64,000 nucleotides of DNA, from contig NZ_KB899211.1 of NCBI RefSeq assembly GCF_000378085.1, forward strand, positions 1-64,000, given 5' to 3'. The stretch's first letter is position 1. Every line of letters starts with the position of its first letter. The notes beneath the pieces are model-generated. The model worked only from the letters and a program-made list of their open reading frames with translations, did no database searches and was not told the origin of the DNA. The stretch is from Hoylesella loescheii DSM 19665 = JCM 12249 = ATCC 15930 (GTDB lineage Bacteria; Bacteroidota; Bacteroidia; Bacteroidales; Bacteroidaceae). Positions 17,295-26,320 of the stretch are shown here, piece by piece. The position numbers and the translations under genes are program-made.

Positions 17295-19361
17295 TCACAT
17301 CCCCTCTTCTGCTTGGGCAATTCTGCCGATAGTAAGTTTAAGCTCGGCATATTGCTGTTGTAGCAGTTCTAGGAAAGGTGAAAGCAACGACAAACACTTG
17401 TTAATCTCGTTCATTTGCACGTCGCTGTCGCTGTATTCGCGCGCTTTCGGGGCAGATTGAGTCAGTTCGTGCAGAGCCAAACAGTTCTCGTTCGTTATGA
17501 AATCAGGGCTTAGCATCTCCCTCGTTGAGGGCATTATGCCTTGTAATTCTTCAAAGAGCAGCTCGTATTTCTCGAACAATTGCGCTTCGTTCTGATCCTC
17601 TTTTTTGCTGCTGTTCCATGCCTCCACCATCTTTTCCGCAGGCTTGATGATAACCTGCTGGTATGTTTCGATGCGCTTGTTGAGCATGAAAAGCCGTTCG
17701 TATAGCCTTTTAACCTCCTCGCCCTGACTGCCATTGCTCAGGTAAGTGTAAATCTCGCGATACACGTTTTTGAGTTTGGGCAGCATCCGTTCCATGTAAC
17801 GGCTGTGTTCAACGGTGGGCAAATCGTTTGGCGAATAGCTCTTCCCCTTGTAGTAAGCAGCGCTAACTTCGCGGTCGCCATTGATGATTTCAATCATTTG
17901 TTCAGCGTCTTCGTATGCTCGGATATAAGCCGTTACGATGTTTCGGTTGCGCTTGGTGAAGGGATAAGTAACCGTTTCGGCCGGTGTTTCCTCTATCGGA
18001 TTGAACAGATCGATACACCCACATTCCACGAAGAAACGTCGGAAGCGCATGTCAAGCAGTTCGGTGACCAGTTCTTTTTCAAGCCATAGGCGTAGGTCTT
18101 CGCCTGTTAGCACTTGTGGGGAAAGACCTTTTACCGTTCGTTCGTACTTTAAGAGTTCGGCCACCTTTTGCCGTAGCGCGGTGGGGAGAATGCTCCAAGC
18201 CGGTATCAGTGGAGCATTTGACTGCGCGGGGATGTTGGGTAGGTGATGAATACGTTCCCTATCCGAGGGGTGCGAGTTCCAAACGTCTTCGCAAGAAAAC
18301 CTAGCCGTAGGCTCGTCGTTGGTTTTTACCTCAGCTTGCAGCAGTTGCGTGGCCTCAATCGTCTTGCCCTCTTCGCGCGATTTAATCTGCGCAAGCATCT
18401 CCAAAACCTCGAATGGATCGGCCCTTTTTGATGTCTCTGCCAGTCGCATCATCGCTACGTGCGTGTTAGAGCTGCATTGCATCAATACCGTTGTCTTATA
18501 GAAAGATGACGCCATCACAGCCTTTCCAACCACCTTACATGCGATGCTGTCTGCATCATATTCCATCTGTCGTGACAATTCGCGGTAAGCGATGTTCACA
18601 TATCTATATAATGCTTGAAGTAGAAGACGTACCCTGACGGTGAAAAAGCGAGTGATTAAGCCGAAAACAGAGAACGGTTTCCATTCGAAATGACTCCAAC
18701 GGTCTACCCATCTGTCCCAAGCGTCTTCGCCATAGACAAGGTTTCCCATCACGATATTGGCTGTATAGACCACCGAACTAATCTTCATGCTTTCTTGCGA
18801 GAAGTGTCCAAACTCGTGGGCCAGTATGCCTTTAATCTCCTCGGTGCTAGTTGTGGCAAACAATCCTACACCCAACACGAGGTTCTTCCTTACGGGAAAG
18901 AACATCGACCAGAAAGTTGTGTTGAAGTAAACGCAAGCGTTAATTTCGGTAGATAAGTACACTTTGTGAGGCATTGGGCTTTTTGTAGCCTCGGCCACTT
19001 CACGTATTAGATCGAAGATTTGCGGGCAATCGCTCTCTTTTACTAAGGTTTTGCCTTCTTCTTCCACGTTAAGTCGGGTAAAGATGAACTTTACCAGGAA
19101 GAGTCCGAACATCAGGCAGAGGGTGATGACGCCTAGGTAGACACCCAAGAGTATAAGCATGGCAAATCCGCTGTTGGTGCTGTTGAAGACACGTTGCAGC
19201 ATATCTATCCCCCAGAATGTTGCCCATTTATAGCCAATGTAGAGCAATAGAAGGCCAAAGGCAATCAGCGAGAGGTAGACAAGCACGAAAAGGGCTATTC
19301 GGTATAGAACCGTTTTACCCAATGCTCTTATTGCATTGTTTTCTCTCATGCATTTAGACAT
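17295..19361 (-). CDS. M48-family integral membrane metalloprotease
   Basis: The 688-aa protein has two N-terminal membrane segments (about 17-45 and 67-95) followed by an M48 domain with the zinc motif HEFGH at 182-186 and the downstream glutamate in ELSRQMEYDADSIA (about 250-263). M48 relatives include HtpX and Ste24, which degrade or trim membrane proteins. The C-terminal 300 residues are a long helical region with no clear family. A start at the internal Met5 (MRENNA) is also possible. It stands alone between mnmG and ybeY. The substrate is unknown. Confidence 0.85.
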   Translation of the reverse strand: MSKCMRENNAIRALGKTVLYRIALFVLVYLSLIAFGLLLLYIGYKWATFWGIDMLQRVFNSTNSGFAMLILLGVYLGVITLCLMFGLFLVKFIFTRLNVEEEGKTLVKESDCPQIFDLIREVAEATKSPMPHKVYLSTEINACVYFNTTFWSMFFPVRKNLVLGVGLFATTSTEEIKGILAHEFGHFSQESMKISSVVYTANIVMGNLVYGEDAWDRWVDRWSHFEWKPFSVFGLITRFFTVRVRLLLQALYRYVNIAYRELSRQMEYDADSIACKVVGKAVMASSFYKTTVLMQCSSNTHVAMMRLAETSKRADPFEVLEMLAQIKSREEGKTIEATQLLQAEVKTNDEPTARFSCEDVWNSHPSDRERIHHLPNIPAQSNAPLIPAWSILPTALRQKVAELLKYERTVKGLSPQVLTGEDLRLWLEKELVTELLDMRFRRFFVECGCIDLFNPIEETPAETVTYPFTKRNRNIVTAYIRAYEDAEQMIEIINGDREVSAAYYKGKSYSPNDLPTVEHSRYMERMLPKLKNVYREIYTYLSNGSQGEEVKRLYERLFMLNKRIETYQQVIIKPAEKMVEAWNSSKKEDQNEAQLFEKYELLFEELQGIMPSTREMLSPDFITNENCLALHELTQSAPKAREYSDSDVQMNEINKCLSLLSPFLELLQQQYAELKLTIGRIAQAEEGM

Positions 19362-19597
19362 TAAATAATTTAGGCGTGTTTTATAACACGTAGTTTAGAT
19401 AAATTTCCTTGTGGCGCTGTTCAAGGAAATACATTTTGCGCCATAGCCATGGGCGGATCGTTACGAAAAGGATTAGTTACGTTTAGTTGTCGGTCCGCCT
19501 TATTTAGCTTTCTTTTGCGCGTTTGTGCGCAGGTTGGTTTGTTGTGGGTATCCTTCCCCTTTGGGTCTCCCCCGTTTTTCTGGCGTTTTTTCAGGTA

Positions 19598-20020
19598 TCA
19601 GAAAGCGCCATTTTTCATTTCCAAGGCCTTGTTTTCAGCTTTTTCCATGATTTCCCTTTCCCCCGGACCCTTGTCGTTGAGCCCGCATAGGTGAAGTATT
19701 CCGTGTATAATAACACGGTAGAGCTCGTCTTCGTACGCCTTGCCAAACATTTCTGCATTTGTTCGCACTGTGTCGAGAGAGATAACGATGTCGCCGTTAA
19801 CGACGTCGCCTTCATCGTAGTCGAAGGTGATAACGTCCGTGTAGTAGTCGTGTCCTAGGTATTCGTTGTTTATTTCCAGGATTTTCTCGTCGTTCACGAA
19901 CATGTATCCCACTTCTCCCACCTTTCTTCCGTAGGTCTGGGCCACAGCTTTTATCCATGCCGTGGTGTCCTTCCTTTTTATTTTTGGCATTTTCACGCCG
20001 TCTGTGTTATATGTAATCAT
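19598..20020 (-). CDS. ybeY: Endoribonuclease YbeY (rRNA maturation factor)
   Basis: YbeY acts in 16S rRNA 3'-end maturation and ribosome quality control. The 140-aa protein carries the zinc motif HGILHLCGLND at 106-116. The first two histidines (106, 110) match the canonical HGxLHLxGxDH, but the third ligand position is Asp116 instead of His. I believe this variant also occurs in other Bacteroidetes. A start at Met11 (MPKIKRKD) is possible but would remove the first beta strand. It follows coaD by 22 bp, so the two are probably co-transcribed. Confidence 0.93.
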   Translation of the reverse strand: MITYNTDGVKMPKIKRKDTTAWIKAVAQTYGRKVGEVGYMFVNDEKILEINNEYLGHDYYTDVITFDYDEGDVVNGDIVISLDTVRTNAEMFGKAYEDELYRVIIHGILHLCGLNDKGPGEREIMEKAENKALEMKNGAF

Positions 20021-20042
20021 AAGTTATTTCCTACTTCAGGGC

Positions 20043-20492
20043 TCACTTCGCTTTCTTTGGGAGAAACATCTCGGCATTTTTTCCGAAGTGGATAAGCTCC
20101 CTTACGAGCGATGAGCTGACGCTTGCATGTTGCGGTTCGGCAAATACTAGGAGAGTTTCTATGCCGCCCATCGCGCGGTTGATGTCGGCTTGTTCGCGCT
20201 CGTATTCAAAGTCTTTCACGCTACGTACGCCCTTAACGAAAAACCATGCACCCTCCCGATGGGCAAAGTCGACAGCCAAATCGTTGAACGCTCGCACCTC
20301 CACCTTGGGGGTATCTGCATAAAGTTCGGCAATCACTTTCACCCTAACTTCGGCACTGTACATGTATTTCTTGCGTTCGTTCACGCCTACACCGATAACA
20401 AGCTTATCGAAAAGCGGCAGTACGCGCGCCACAATCGATTGGTGCCCAATGGTGAATGGGTCGAAGCTTCCTGTGAATAGACCTGTTTTCAT
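20043..20492 (-). CDS. coaD: Phosphopantetheine adenylyltransferase
   Basis: CoaD joins ATP and 4'-phosphopantetheine to dephospho-CoA, the penultimate step of CoA synthesis. The 149-aa protein has the nucleotidyltransferase motif GSFDPFTIGH near the start and the C-terminal SSSLVREL segment. The ATG at 20490-20492 is preferred; an in-frame TTG two codons upstream is less likely. The promoter is at 20606-20637. ybeY follows after 22 bp. Confidence 0.96.
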   Translation of the reverse strand: MKTGLFTGSFDPFTIGHQSIVARVLPLFDKLVIGVGVNERKKYMYSAEVRVKVIAELYADTPKVEVRAFNDLAVDFAHREGAWFFVKGVRSVKDFEYEREQADINRAMGGIETLLVFAEPQHASVSSSLVRELIHFGKNAEMFLPKKAK

Positions 20493-20605
20493 GCGCAATT
20501 CAAGTGGCAGTTACATTATTGTTTTGTTGTTGTTGATCCCTCGCATGACTGAGCATGGCAGGGTGTAGAGGCCTCGAAAACGTTCCGATTGCGACCTATT
20601 TGCTG

Positions 20606-20637
20606 CAAAAATAGGCTATTTCACACTGACAGCCAAA
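20606..20637 (-). promoter_or_regulatory. Promoter of coaD-ybeY
   Basis: On the minus strand TTTG (20634-20637) is followed after 20 bp by TATTTTTG (20606-20613), a full consensus match. The leader would be about 105 nt. Confidence 0.75.
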
Positions 20638-20969
20638 TTTTTAGGGCATTTTTATTGTAATCATTTTAAAACACATACTGTTCTATATTTCTTTATTTGT
20701 ATCATTTTCTTCGCTATTTATTGACTTCCCCAAACCTATTTTTACCATTTCATCGTTTATTTTTTATTTTGTAAACGCAAAGGTATAGCGCTTAATTTGG
20801 CTCTTATTTTTATGTTGAAAAACATGTATTTGGTGGACGAATTTTGTTGGGTGGTGGTTGGAATTTGGTATTTAGATGCCTATAAGAAGCCTTAAAAGAT
20901 GGGTTTAGTGCATTTTTTCATTGCCCACCCAATAAACTCTTGTAGTGAGCTTTTTCAGCTTTCGCCTTG

Positions 20970-21030
20970 TTCCAGCTAAGTTGGAACAATGTTCCAATTC
21001 AACTGGAACAGGATTCCGGATGAACTGGAA
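20970..21030. repeat. 22-bp-period palindromic array, TTCCA/TGGAA class (copy 2)
   Basis: Three 17-nt palindromic units start at 20970, 20992 and 21014 with 5-nt spacers CAATG and CAGGA. Left and right arms are TTCCA or TTCCG and TGGAA. Confidence 0.88.
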
Positions 21031-21140
21031 CAGCAGTCCAAAACACATATAACACGGCGGTTAACCTAATAATGCATCATCAGGGCTTAGAAAGCGCATC
21101 TTCTGGACTATGAAAATGCGAACGATGGGATGGTTAATGG

Positions 21141-21262
21141 GCGCGTTCGGGATAAGATACCATGCCTTTTGAAGAAGACTGGGCAGGTAAACGAGTTGGC
21201 TATCTCGCCAGCTAATGCTACGTGGCAGTTGGCATAACGATTGTTTTTCCCCGAGCTCGCGC
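21141..21262 (+). repeat. MITE-like element, copy A
   Basis: About 122 bp, bounded by GCGCGTTCGGGATAA and an imperfect inverse (TTTTTCCCCGAGCTCGCGC). Inside are the family's hallmarks ATACCATGCCTTTTGAAGAA and the TAnTGCTACGTGGCAGTTGG palindrome followed by GGCATAAC. It has no coding capacity. Confidence 0.8.
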
Positions 21263-21591
21263 ATTGCAAGAGGTGGGCCTATTCTAAGGAATGCAGATGC
21301 CAGAGCCTTTTTACATACCAGTCTGGGCTGAATAACTGCTTATGCTTTTCAAGCGTTGAGTGTTAATTCAACAACATTAAAAGGTTAAATATTGTTTATA
21401 TAAATATGGTGCTGAATAATCTTCTCACAGTGTGAAGCTTGAAAATCTATCCAATTCATCGGGATGTTTTGCACTCAACAATCAAAAAAATACGGAGCAA
21501 AAGCAATCGTTTAACTGCACGTTCGTTATGCGTAAAGCCTTGATAGGCATGGCATGGTACGTGAATTTGTACAAAAAGCACTACCTTTGTA

Positions 21592-21599
21592 CAACCAAA
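21592..21599 (+). promoter_or_regulatory. Possible -7 box of the metalloprotease gene
   Basis: TACCTTTG matches TAnnTTTG perfectly and lies about 38 nt before the ATG, but no TTTG is found at the right distance upstream. The call rests on the -7 element only. Confidence 0.45.
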
Positions 21600-21636
21600 T
21601 CGGGCGGGCAACATGGGTTGATCGCCCCCTTATGAC

Positions 21637-24186
21637 ATGAACATATACAAAAAAGACAAATCAATTATGGGTATAAGTAACAGGATGGGCTGCCTATTGG
21701 CTGCCTTGGCGTTGGGCTATTCGGCACAAGCGGGGATCGCGTTTGCCATAAAGGTGAAGAAAGACACGACCACGCAAACCGCCAAAATCGATACCACCAA
21801 GGTGCAAAAGCCAAACGGCAAGGAAGTGAAAGCCCTACCGAAGAAAAAGGAAACCGACTACGACAAGCTGATGAAAGACAGTGGAACGGTGATGAAAGGC
21901 CTTTTCACCGTGCGTCATATCAAAGACAAATGGTACTTTGAGATGCACGACAGTCTTGTGGGTCGTTACTTTATGGCCGTTACGCGCTTTGCTGGCGTAC
22001 CCCAAGGATTTGGCAAATTTAGCGGTGAAATGGTCAATGAAGACGCCATTTACTTCGAAAAGCGCGATTGCAAAACCATGCTTCTGCGCACATTCGTTCG
22101 TACGCAAGAGGCTAACGAAGCCGATCGCATATACCTCTCGCTGAAGCAAAGCACTGCCGACCCTATCGTCGCGGCCTTCCCGATCGTAGCCGGAAACACC
22201 CAAAAAGGCATGAACCTCTTCGATGTGACCGGTTTCTTCGCTCGCGACAACAACATCGTGGGCATCAACCGCACCTTCTTCGAGAAGTCTAAGATAGGCG
22301 GACAGCAGCCCGATCGTACCTTTGTCGACACCATCAAGACCTATCCCATCAACGTGGAAGTGCTTACAACGCGAACGTATGGTGCATCGCCAAGCAACAT
22401 TCGGGCATCGGGCACAGGCGCAATAACCCTTGCGCTCAACACGTCAATCGTGGCATTGCCCAAGATTCCGATGCGAAAACGTGTCTGGGATAACCGCGTA
22501 GGCTTCTTCGCCTATCCTTATACCATCTTCTCCGACAAGCAACGCAAGAGTCAACGCGAACAATTCATCTCGCGTTTTAGGCTCGTTCCCAAAGATGTGA
22601 AGCGCTATCAGCGAGGTGAACTGGTTGAACCCGTGAAGCCAATCGTGTTCTATATCGACCCCGCAACGCCCAAGAGGTGGGTGCCTTACCTTATTAAAGG
22701 AATCAACGACTGGAATGTTGCCTTCGAGGCAGCAGGCTTTAAGAATGCCATTCAAGGCAAGGAATGGCCCGCCAACGACCCAACGATGAGTCTCGACGAT
22801 GCCCGTTTCAACGTGATACGTTACCTCCCCTCCGAAGCCGAGAATGCTTACGGGCCCCATGTGAAGGACCCACGAAGCGGTGAAATCATCGAAAGTCACA
22901 TCTGTTGGTTTCATAATGTGACGAATTTGCTCACTAAATGGTACATGACACAATGCGGACCGCTCGATAAACGTGCTCGTACGATGAACTTCGACGATCG
23001 ATTGATGGGCGAACTGATACGTTTTGTCTCTTCGCATGAGGTTGGACACACCCTCGGACTTCGCCACAACATGAGTGCGAGTTATGCAACGCCCGTTGAA
23101 AAGCTGCGCGACAAGGCCTGGGTAGAGAAACATGGCCATACGGCATCTATCATGGACTATGCCCGTTTTAACTATGTGGCTCAGCCCGAAGATAACATCG
23201 GTGAACGCGGACTGTTCCCCCGTGTGAACGATTACGATAAATGGGCCATCAAATGGGGCTACCAATATCGTCCGGAGTTTAAAGACGAACTGGCGGAAAA
23301 AGAGAAGCTGATGACCGAAACCACTGCTATTCTAGCCAAAAATCCCCGTCTTTGGTTCGGTGGAGAAGGCACCAACGAAGATCCGAGGGCACAGCGTGAA
23401 GACCTTGGCGACGATAATGTGAAGGCTAGTGATTATGGTGTGAAGAACCTTCAACGGGTTATCGCGAACCTGCCACAATGGACACGCCAAGCCAACGACC
23501 AATACGACGACCTGCGCGAGATGTACAACAGCGCACGACAGCAGTTCTCCCGCTACTTCGGGCATGTTGCCAAGAACATCGGAGGTCGTTATATCAATAA
23601 CATGCCAGGTAAAATGCCCTACGAACTGATGTCTGCCGAAAGGCAAAAGGCAGCTCTCGACTACTTCGGTCGTCAGGTATTCGATGCCCCTTTGTGGCTC
23701 TATCCCGCCGAAATCACGTCGAAGACAGGCGTAGATGCCGTTACAGAGATTGCGAAGATGCAAGCCGTGGCGCTTAACGCTACGTTCTCGCTGAACCTGC
23801 TCAATGCTATCTATAACAATTCGCAGGCTTCGCCCACGGCTTATCGTTTGGAAAACTACCTCGACGACTTATTCGCCAAGGTGTGGACACCTCTCGATGC
23901 CTCGCAAGAGTTGAAGAACAGCAGTCGCAGAACCTTGCAACGCAACTATGTTGAGCGACTCAACACCATGCTCAATCCCGATGACAAGGATAAGGTTGGT
24001 ACCAATGCGCCCGCTTTTAATACCGATGCCCTGCTCTATGTAGCGCAACATCTCGACAAGCTCGACGCCTATCTTAAAGACCAAGCGCAAACGGCTACGG
24101 GCATCAACGCCTTGCATTACGCCGACTTGGCACGTCAAGTGAGGCAGATAAAGACGTTGCGCGAACGTGGTAAAAACGTGCGTTAG
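21637..24186 (+). CDS. Secreted zinc-dependent metalloprotease (DUF4953/DUF5117 type)
   Basis: The product is 849 aa from the first ATG; the second ATG (21667, MGISNRMGCLLAALALGYSA) gives a cleaner signal peptide and may be the true start. The metzincin zinc motif HEVGHTLGLRH is at 467-477, and a plausible Met-turn (IMDYARF) lies some 35 residues later. The surrounding architecture matches the large DUF5117-DUF4953 zinc proteases common in Bacteroidetes, which are exported and probably digest proteins outside or in the periplasm. It is transcribed alone, with the SpmAB gene 166 bp downstream. The substrate is unknown. Confidence 0.85.
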   Translation: MNIYKKDKSIMGISNRMGCLLAALALGYSAQAGIAFAIKVKKDTTTQTAKIDTTKVQKPNGKEVKALPKKKETDYDKLMKDSGTVMKGLFTVRHIKDKWYFEMHDSLVGRYFMAVTRFAGVPQGFGKFSGEMVNEDAIYFEKRDCKTMLLRTFVRTQEANEADRIYLSLKQSTADPIVAAFPIVAGNTQKGMNLFDVTGFFARDNNIVGINRTFFEKSKIGGQQPDRTFVDTIKTYPINVEVLTTRTYGASPSNIRASGTGAITLALNTSIVALPKIPMRKRVWDNRVGFFAYPYTIFSDKQRKSQREQFISRFRLVPKDVKRYQRGELVEPVKPIVFYIDPATPKRWVPYLIKGINDWNVAFEAAGFKNAIQGKEWPANDPTMSLDDARFNVIRYLPSEAENAYGPHVKDPRSGEIIESHICWFHNVTNLLTKWYMTQCGPLDKRARTMNFDDRLMGELIRFVSSHEVGHTLGLRHNMSASYATPVEKLRDKAWVEKHGHTASIMDYARFNYVAQPEDNIGERGLFPRVNDYDKWAIKWGYQYRPEFKDELAEKEKLMTETTAILAKNPRLWFGGEGTNEDPRAQREDLGDDNVKASDYGVKNLQRVIANLPQWTRQANDQYDDLREMYNSARQQFSRYFGHVAKNIGGRYINNMPGKMPYELMSAERQKAALDYFGRQVFDAPLWLYPAEITSKTGVDAVTEIAKMQAVALNATFSLNLLNAIYNNSQASPTAYRLENYLDDLFAKVWTPLDASQELKNSSRRTLQRNYVERLNTMLNPDDKDKVGTNAPAFNTDALLYVAQHLDKLDAYLKDQAQTATGINALHYADLARQVRQIKTLRERGKNVR

Positions 24187-24352
24187 GTCGCTTTTCACCA
24201 GTAACGGCACAATTAGTTTGCCGTCGCGAGTCTGGTATTTGTAGCGTGTGGTATCGTGTATTTTTCCCCATTGCATCGCATCTTGGGGTAAATGCGCTCG
24301 CCATTCACCTGCAAACCCACATTCACCAAAAACCGAAAATAGCTAGTAGAAA

Positions 24353-25582
24353 ATGGTTTTAAACTACATTTGGATATCCTTCTTCCTCGTGGCCTTTGTG
24401 GTTGCCGCGGCAAAGCTTCTGTTTATGGGCGATGCCACGGTGTTCCCTGCCATGATGGATAGCACCTTCGACATGTCTAAGAAAGCCTTCGAGATATCGA
24501 TTGGGCTAACGGGCATCCTCTCGTTATGGCTCGGCGTGATGAAGATAGGCGAGCGTGGAGGTGTGGTTAACGCCTTGGCTCGTGCGCTAAGTCCTGTGTT
24601 CACGCGTCTGTTTCCCGATATCCCCAAGGGTCATCCCGTAACGGGAAGCATCTTTATGAATATCGCCGCCAACATGTTGGGTCTTGATAACGCCGCCACT
24701 CCTTTGGGATTGAAGGCGATGGAGCAGCTGCAAACGCTCAACCCGAAGAAAGATACGGCCTCGAATCCTATGATTATGTTCCTTGTGCTCAACACTTCGG
24801 GACTCACGCTGATACCCGTTAGCATCATGGCCTATCGTGCTCAGCTTGGCGCGTCGCAACCCACAGATGTGTTCATACCCATACTTCTGGCCACATTCTT
24901 TTCCACCTTGGCCGGCATAATCATCACTAGCATATATCAAAAGATAAACCTGCTTAGTCCCAAAACCCTCTTAGGGCTTTTCATTGCCTGTGCCATCGTC
25001 GCCTCGATAATATGGGGCTTCGGCAGGATGGATAAGGAATCGATGAACACTTTCAGCACCACCACGGCCAATATCCTACTTATGGGCATTATCGTGGCCT
25101 TTATCGTGGCTGGTGTTTTCAAACGAGTGAATGTCTACGACACCTTTATCGAGGGTGCGAAAGATGGTTTTCAAACAGCCGTGCGCATCATTCCTTACCT
25201 CGTAGCCATACTTGTGGGCGTGGCCGTATTCCGTGCATCGGGTGCCATGGACCTTCTTGTAGATGGCATTCGTTGGTTGGTGGGATTGTTTGGAATAAAC
25301 ACCGATTTCATCGAAGCATTGCCCACGGCACTGATGAAGCCCCTTTCGGGAGCTGGCGCACGTGGTATCATGATCGATACGATGTCTACATACGGTGCCG
25401 ACTCGTTCGTTGGGCGACTCAGTTGCATCTTCCAGGGCAGCACCGACACCACTTTCTACGTCCTCGCCGTTTACTTTGGCAGTGTGGGCATTCGCTATAC
25501 GCGTCACGCTGTAGCCTGCGGACTGCTCGCCGACTTAGCAGGAGTTATCGCGGCCATATTCATTTGCTACCTATTCTTCTAG
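24353..25582 (+). CDS. SpmA-SpmB fusion, nucleoside-recognition (Gate) domain membrane protein
   Basis: The 409-aa polytopic membrane protein has an SpmA-like half (about 1-200, with MNIAANMLGLDNAATPLGL) joined to an SpmB-like half (about 230-409, with PLSGAGARGIMIDTMSTYG and FVGRLSCIFQGSTDTTFYVL). In Bacillus, SpmA and SpmB are separate and affect spore-core dehydration. In non-spore-formers the fused form is probably a transporter, often proposed for nucleosides or other small solutes. Substrate and role here are unknown. It directly precedes the four-helix-bundle cassette. Confidence 0.85.
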   Translation: MVLNYIWISFFLVAFVVAAAKLLFMGDATVFPAMMDSTFDMSKKAFEISIGLTGILSLWLGVMKIGERGGVVNALARALSPVFTRLFPDIPKGHPVTGSIFMNIAANMLGLDNAATPLGLKAMEQLQTLNPKKDTASNPMIMFLVLNTSGLTLIPVSIMAYRAQLGASQPTDVFIPILLATFFSTLAGIIITSIYQKINLLSPKTLLGLFIACAIVASIIWGFGRMDKESMNTFSTTTANILLMGIIVAFIVAGVFKRVNVYDTFIEGAKDGFQTAVRIIPYLVAILVGVAVFRASGAMDLLVDGIRWLVGLFGINTDFIEALPTALMKPLSGAGARGIMIDTMSTYGADSFVGRLSCIFQGSTDTTFYVLAVYFGSVGIRYTRHAVACGLLADLAGVIAAIFICYLFF

Positions 25583-25585
25583 TCT

Positions 25586-26312
25586 AAAGGTGAAAAGGTG
25601 AAAAGGTGAAAGGGTGAAAAAATGGCTCACGCCACGAAACGAGAAAAGGTGAGGGAGTCAAAGAGTGAAAAGATGGCTCACGCTATGAAAGGTGAAAAGG
25701 CGGAAGAGTAACAATGTGAAAAGACCGCTTACACCATCAGAGCTTACGTCTATTGTATTCGCGACAAATGATCATATAACGAAATAACAAGGATATTAAA
25801 CGCATAAAAGGAGATGTATAAAACGAATGTTATATCTTCTCTCAGTAAGAACTTTGCCTTGAGAATAATCCTTCTGTATAGGTATCTAACAGAAGAACGG
25901 CATGAGTATATCATGTCGAAACAGCTCTGTCGTAGTGGAACCAGTATTGGGGCTAATATCGCTGAGAGCAAGAATGCACAAAGCACAGCGGATTTTATCA
26001 GTAAACTGAGCATCTCCTTAAAGGAGGCAGACGAGACGGAATACTGGTTGGAGCTATTAAAAGATTCGGATACCATTACGCAAGAGGAGTTTGACTCCGT
26101 TTCTAACGACCTCAAAACGATAATAGGTACATTAGTGAATATCATCAATAAATTAAAGACAAAAGAAAAGTTGAAAAAATAAGAGATGATTAAAAAAGGA
26201 AAGTTACAGAGTGACGGAGGCATTAGCCTGCTTTTCACTTTTCGTCCTTCCACCTTTTCTCGTTTTGTGGCATGAGCCATTTTTTCACCTTTTCACCCTT
26301 TCACCTTTTTAC
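25586..26312. mobile_element. Inverted-repeat-bounded cassette carrying a four-helix-bundle gene
   Basis: The left arm (about 25586-25652) and right arm (about 26248-26312) are inverted copies. The 36-bp core AAAAAATGGCTCA(C/T)GCCAC(G/A)AAACGAGAAAAGGTG differs at only about two positions, and both arms continue into GGTGAAAA octamers. The only gene between them is the four-helix-bundle protein. I infer a mobile or recently inserted unit. No target-site duplication was identified. Recombination between repeats, rather than transposition, is an alternative origin. Confidence 0.55.
25814..26182 (+). CDS. Four-helix-bundle protein (S23/IVP family)
   Basis: The 122-aa protein carries the family hallmark LCRSGTSIGANIAES (about 37-51) and the following SISLKEADETEYWLELL, typical of the four-helix-bundle proteins first found in 23S rRNA intervening sequences. 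Function is not established for the family; some are linked to RNA or to variability elements. An AAGGAG sequence directly abuts the ATG, with no spacing, which is unusual. The gene sits alone inside the inverted-repeat cassette between the SpmAB and flippase genes, with no rRNA nearby. Confidence 0.85.
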   Translation: MYKTNVISSLSKNFALRIILLYRYLTEERHEYIMSKQLCRSGTSIGANIAESKNAQSTADFISKLSISLKEADETEYWLELLKDSDTITQEEFDSVSNDLKTIIGTLVNIINKLKTKEKLKK

Positions 26313-26320
26313 TTTTAGCA

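Larger units (their letters stand above)
20935..21262. repeat. Composite dispersed repeat, copy A (22-bp array plus MITE-like element)
   Basis: This roughly 330-bp segment reappears as the reverse complement at about 39413-39775. Shared blocks, in order, are CACCCnATAA...TGTAGTGAGCTTT, the 22-bp palindromic array, a TCCAAAACA...GGTTAA block, a block containing TGCATCATCAGGGCTTAGAA, and a MITE-like element. It holds no credible gene. Confidence 0.85.
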
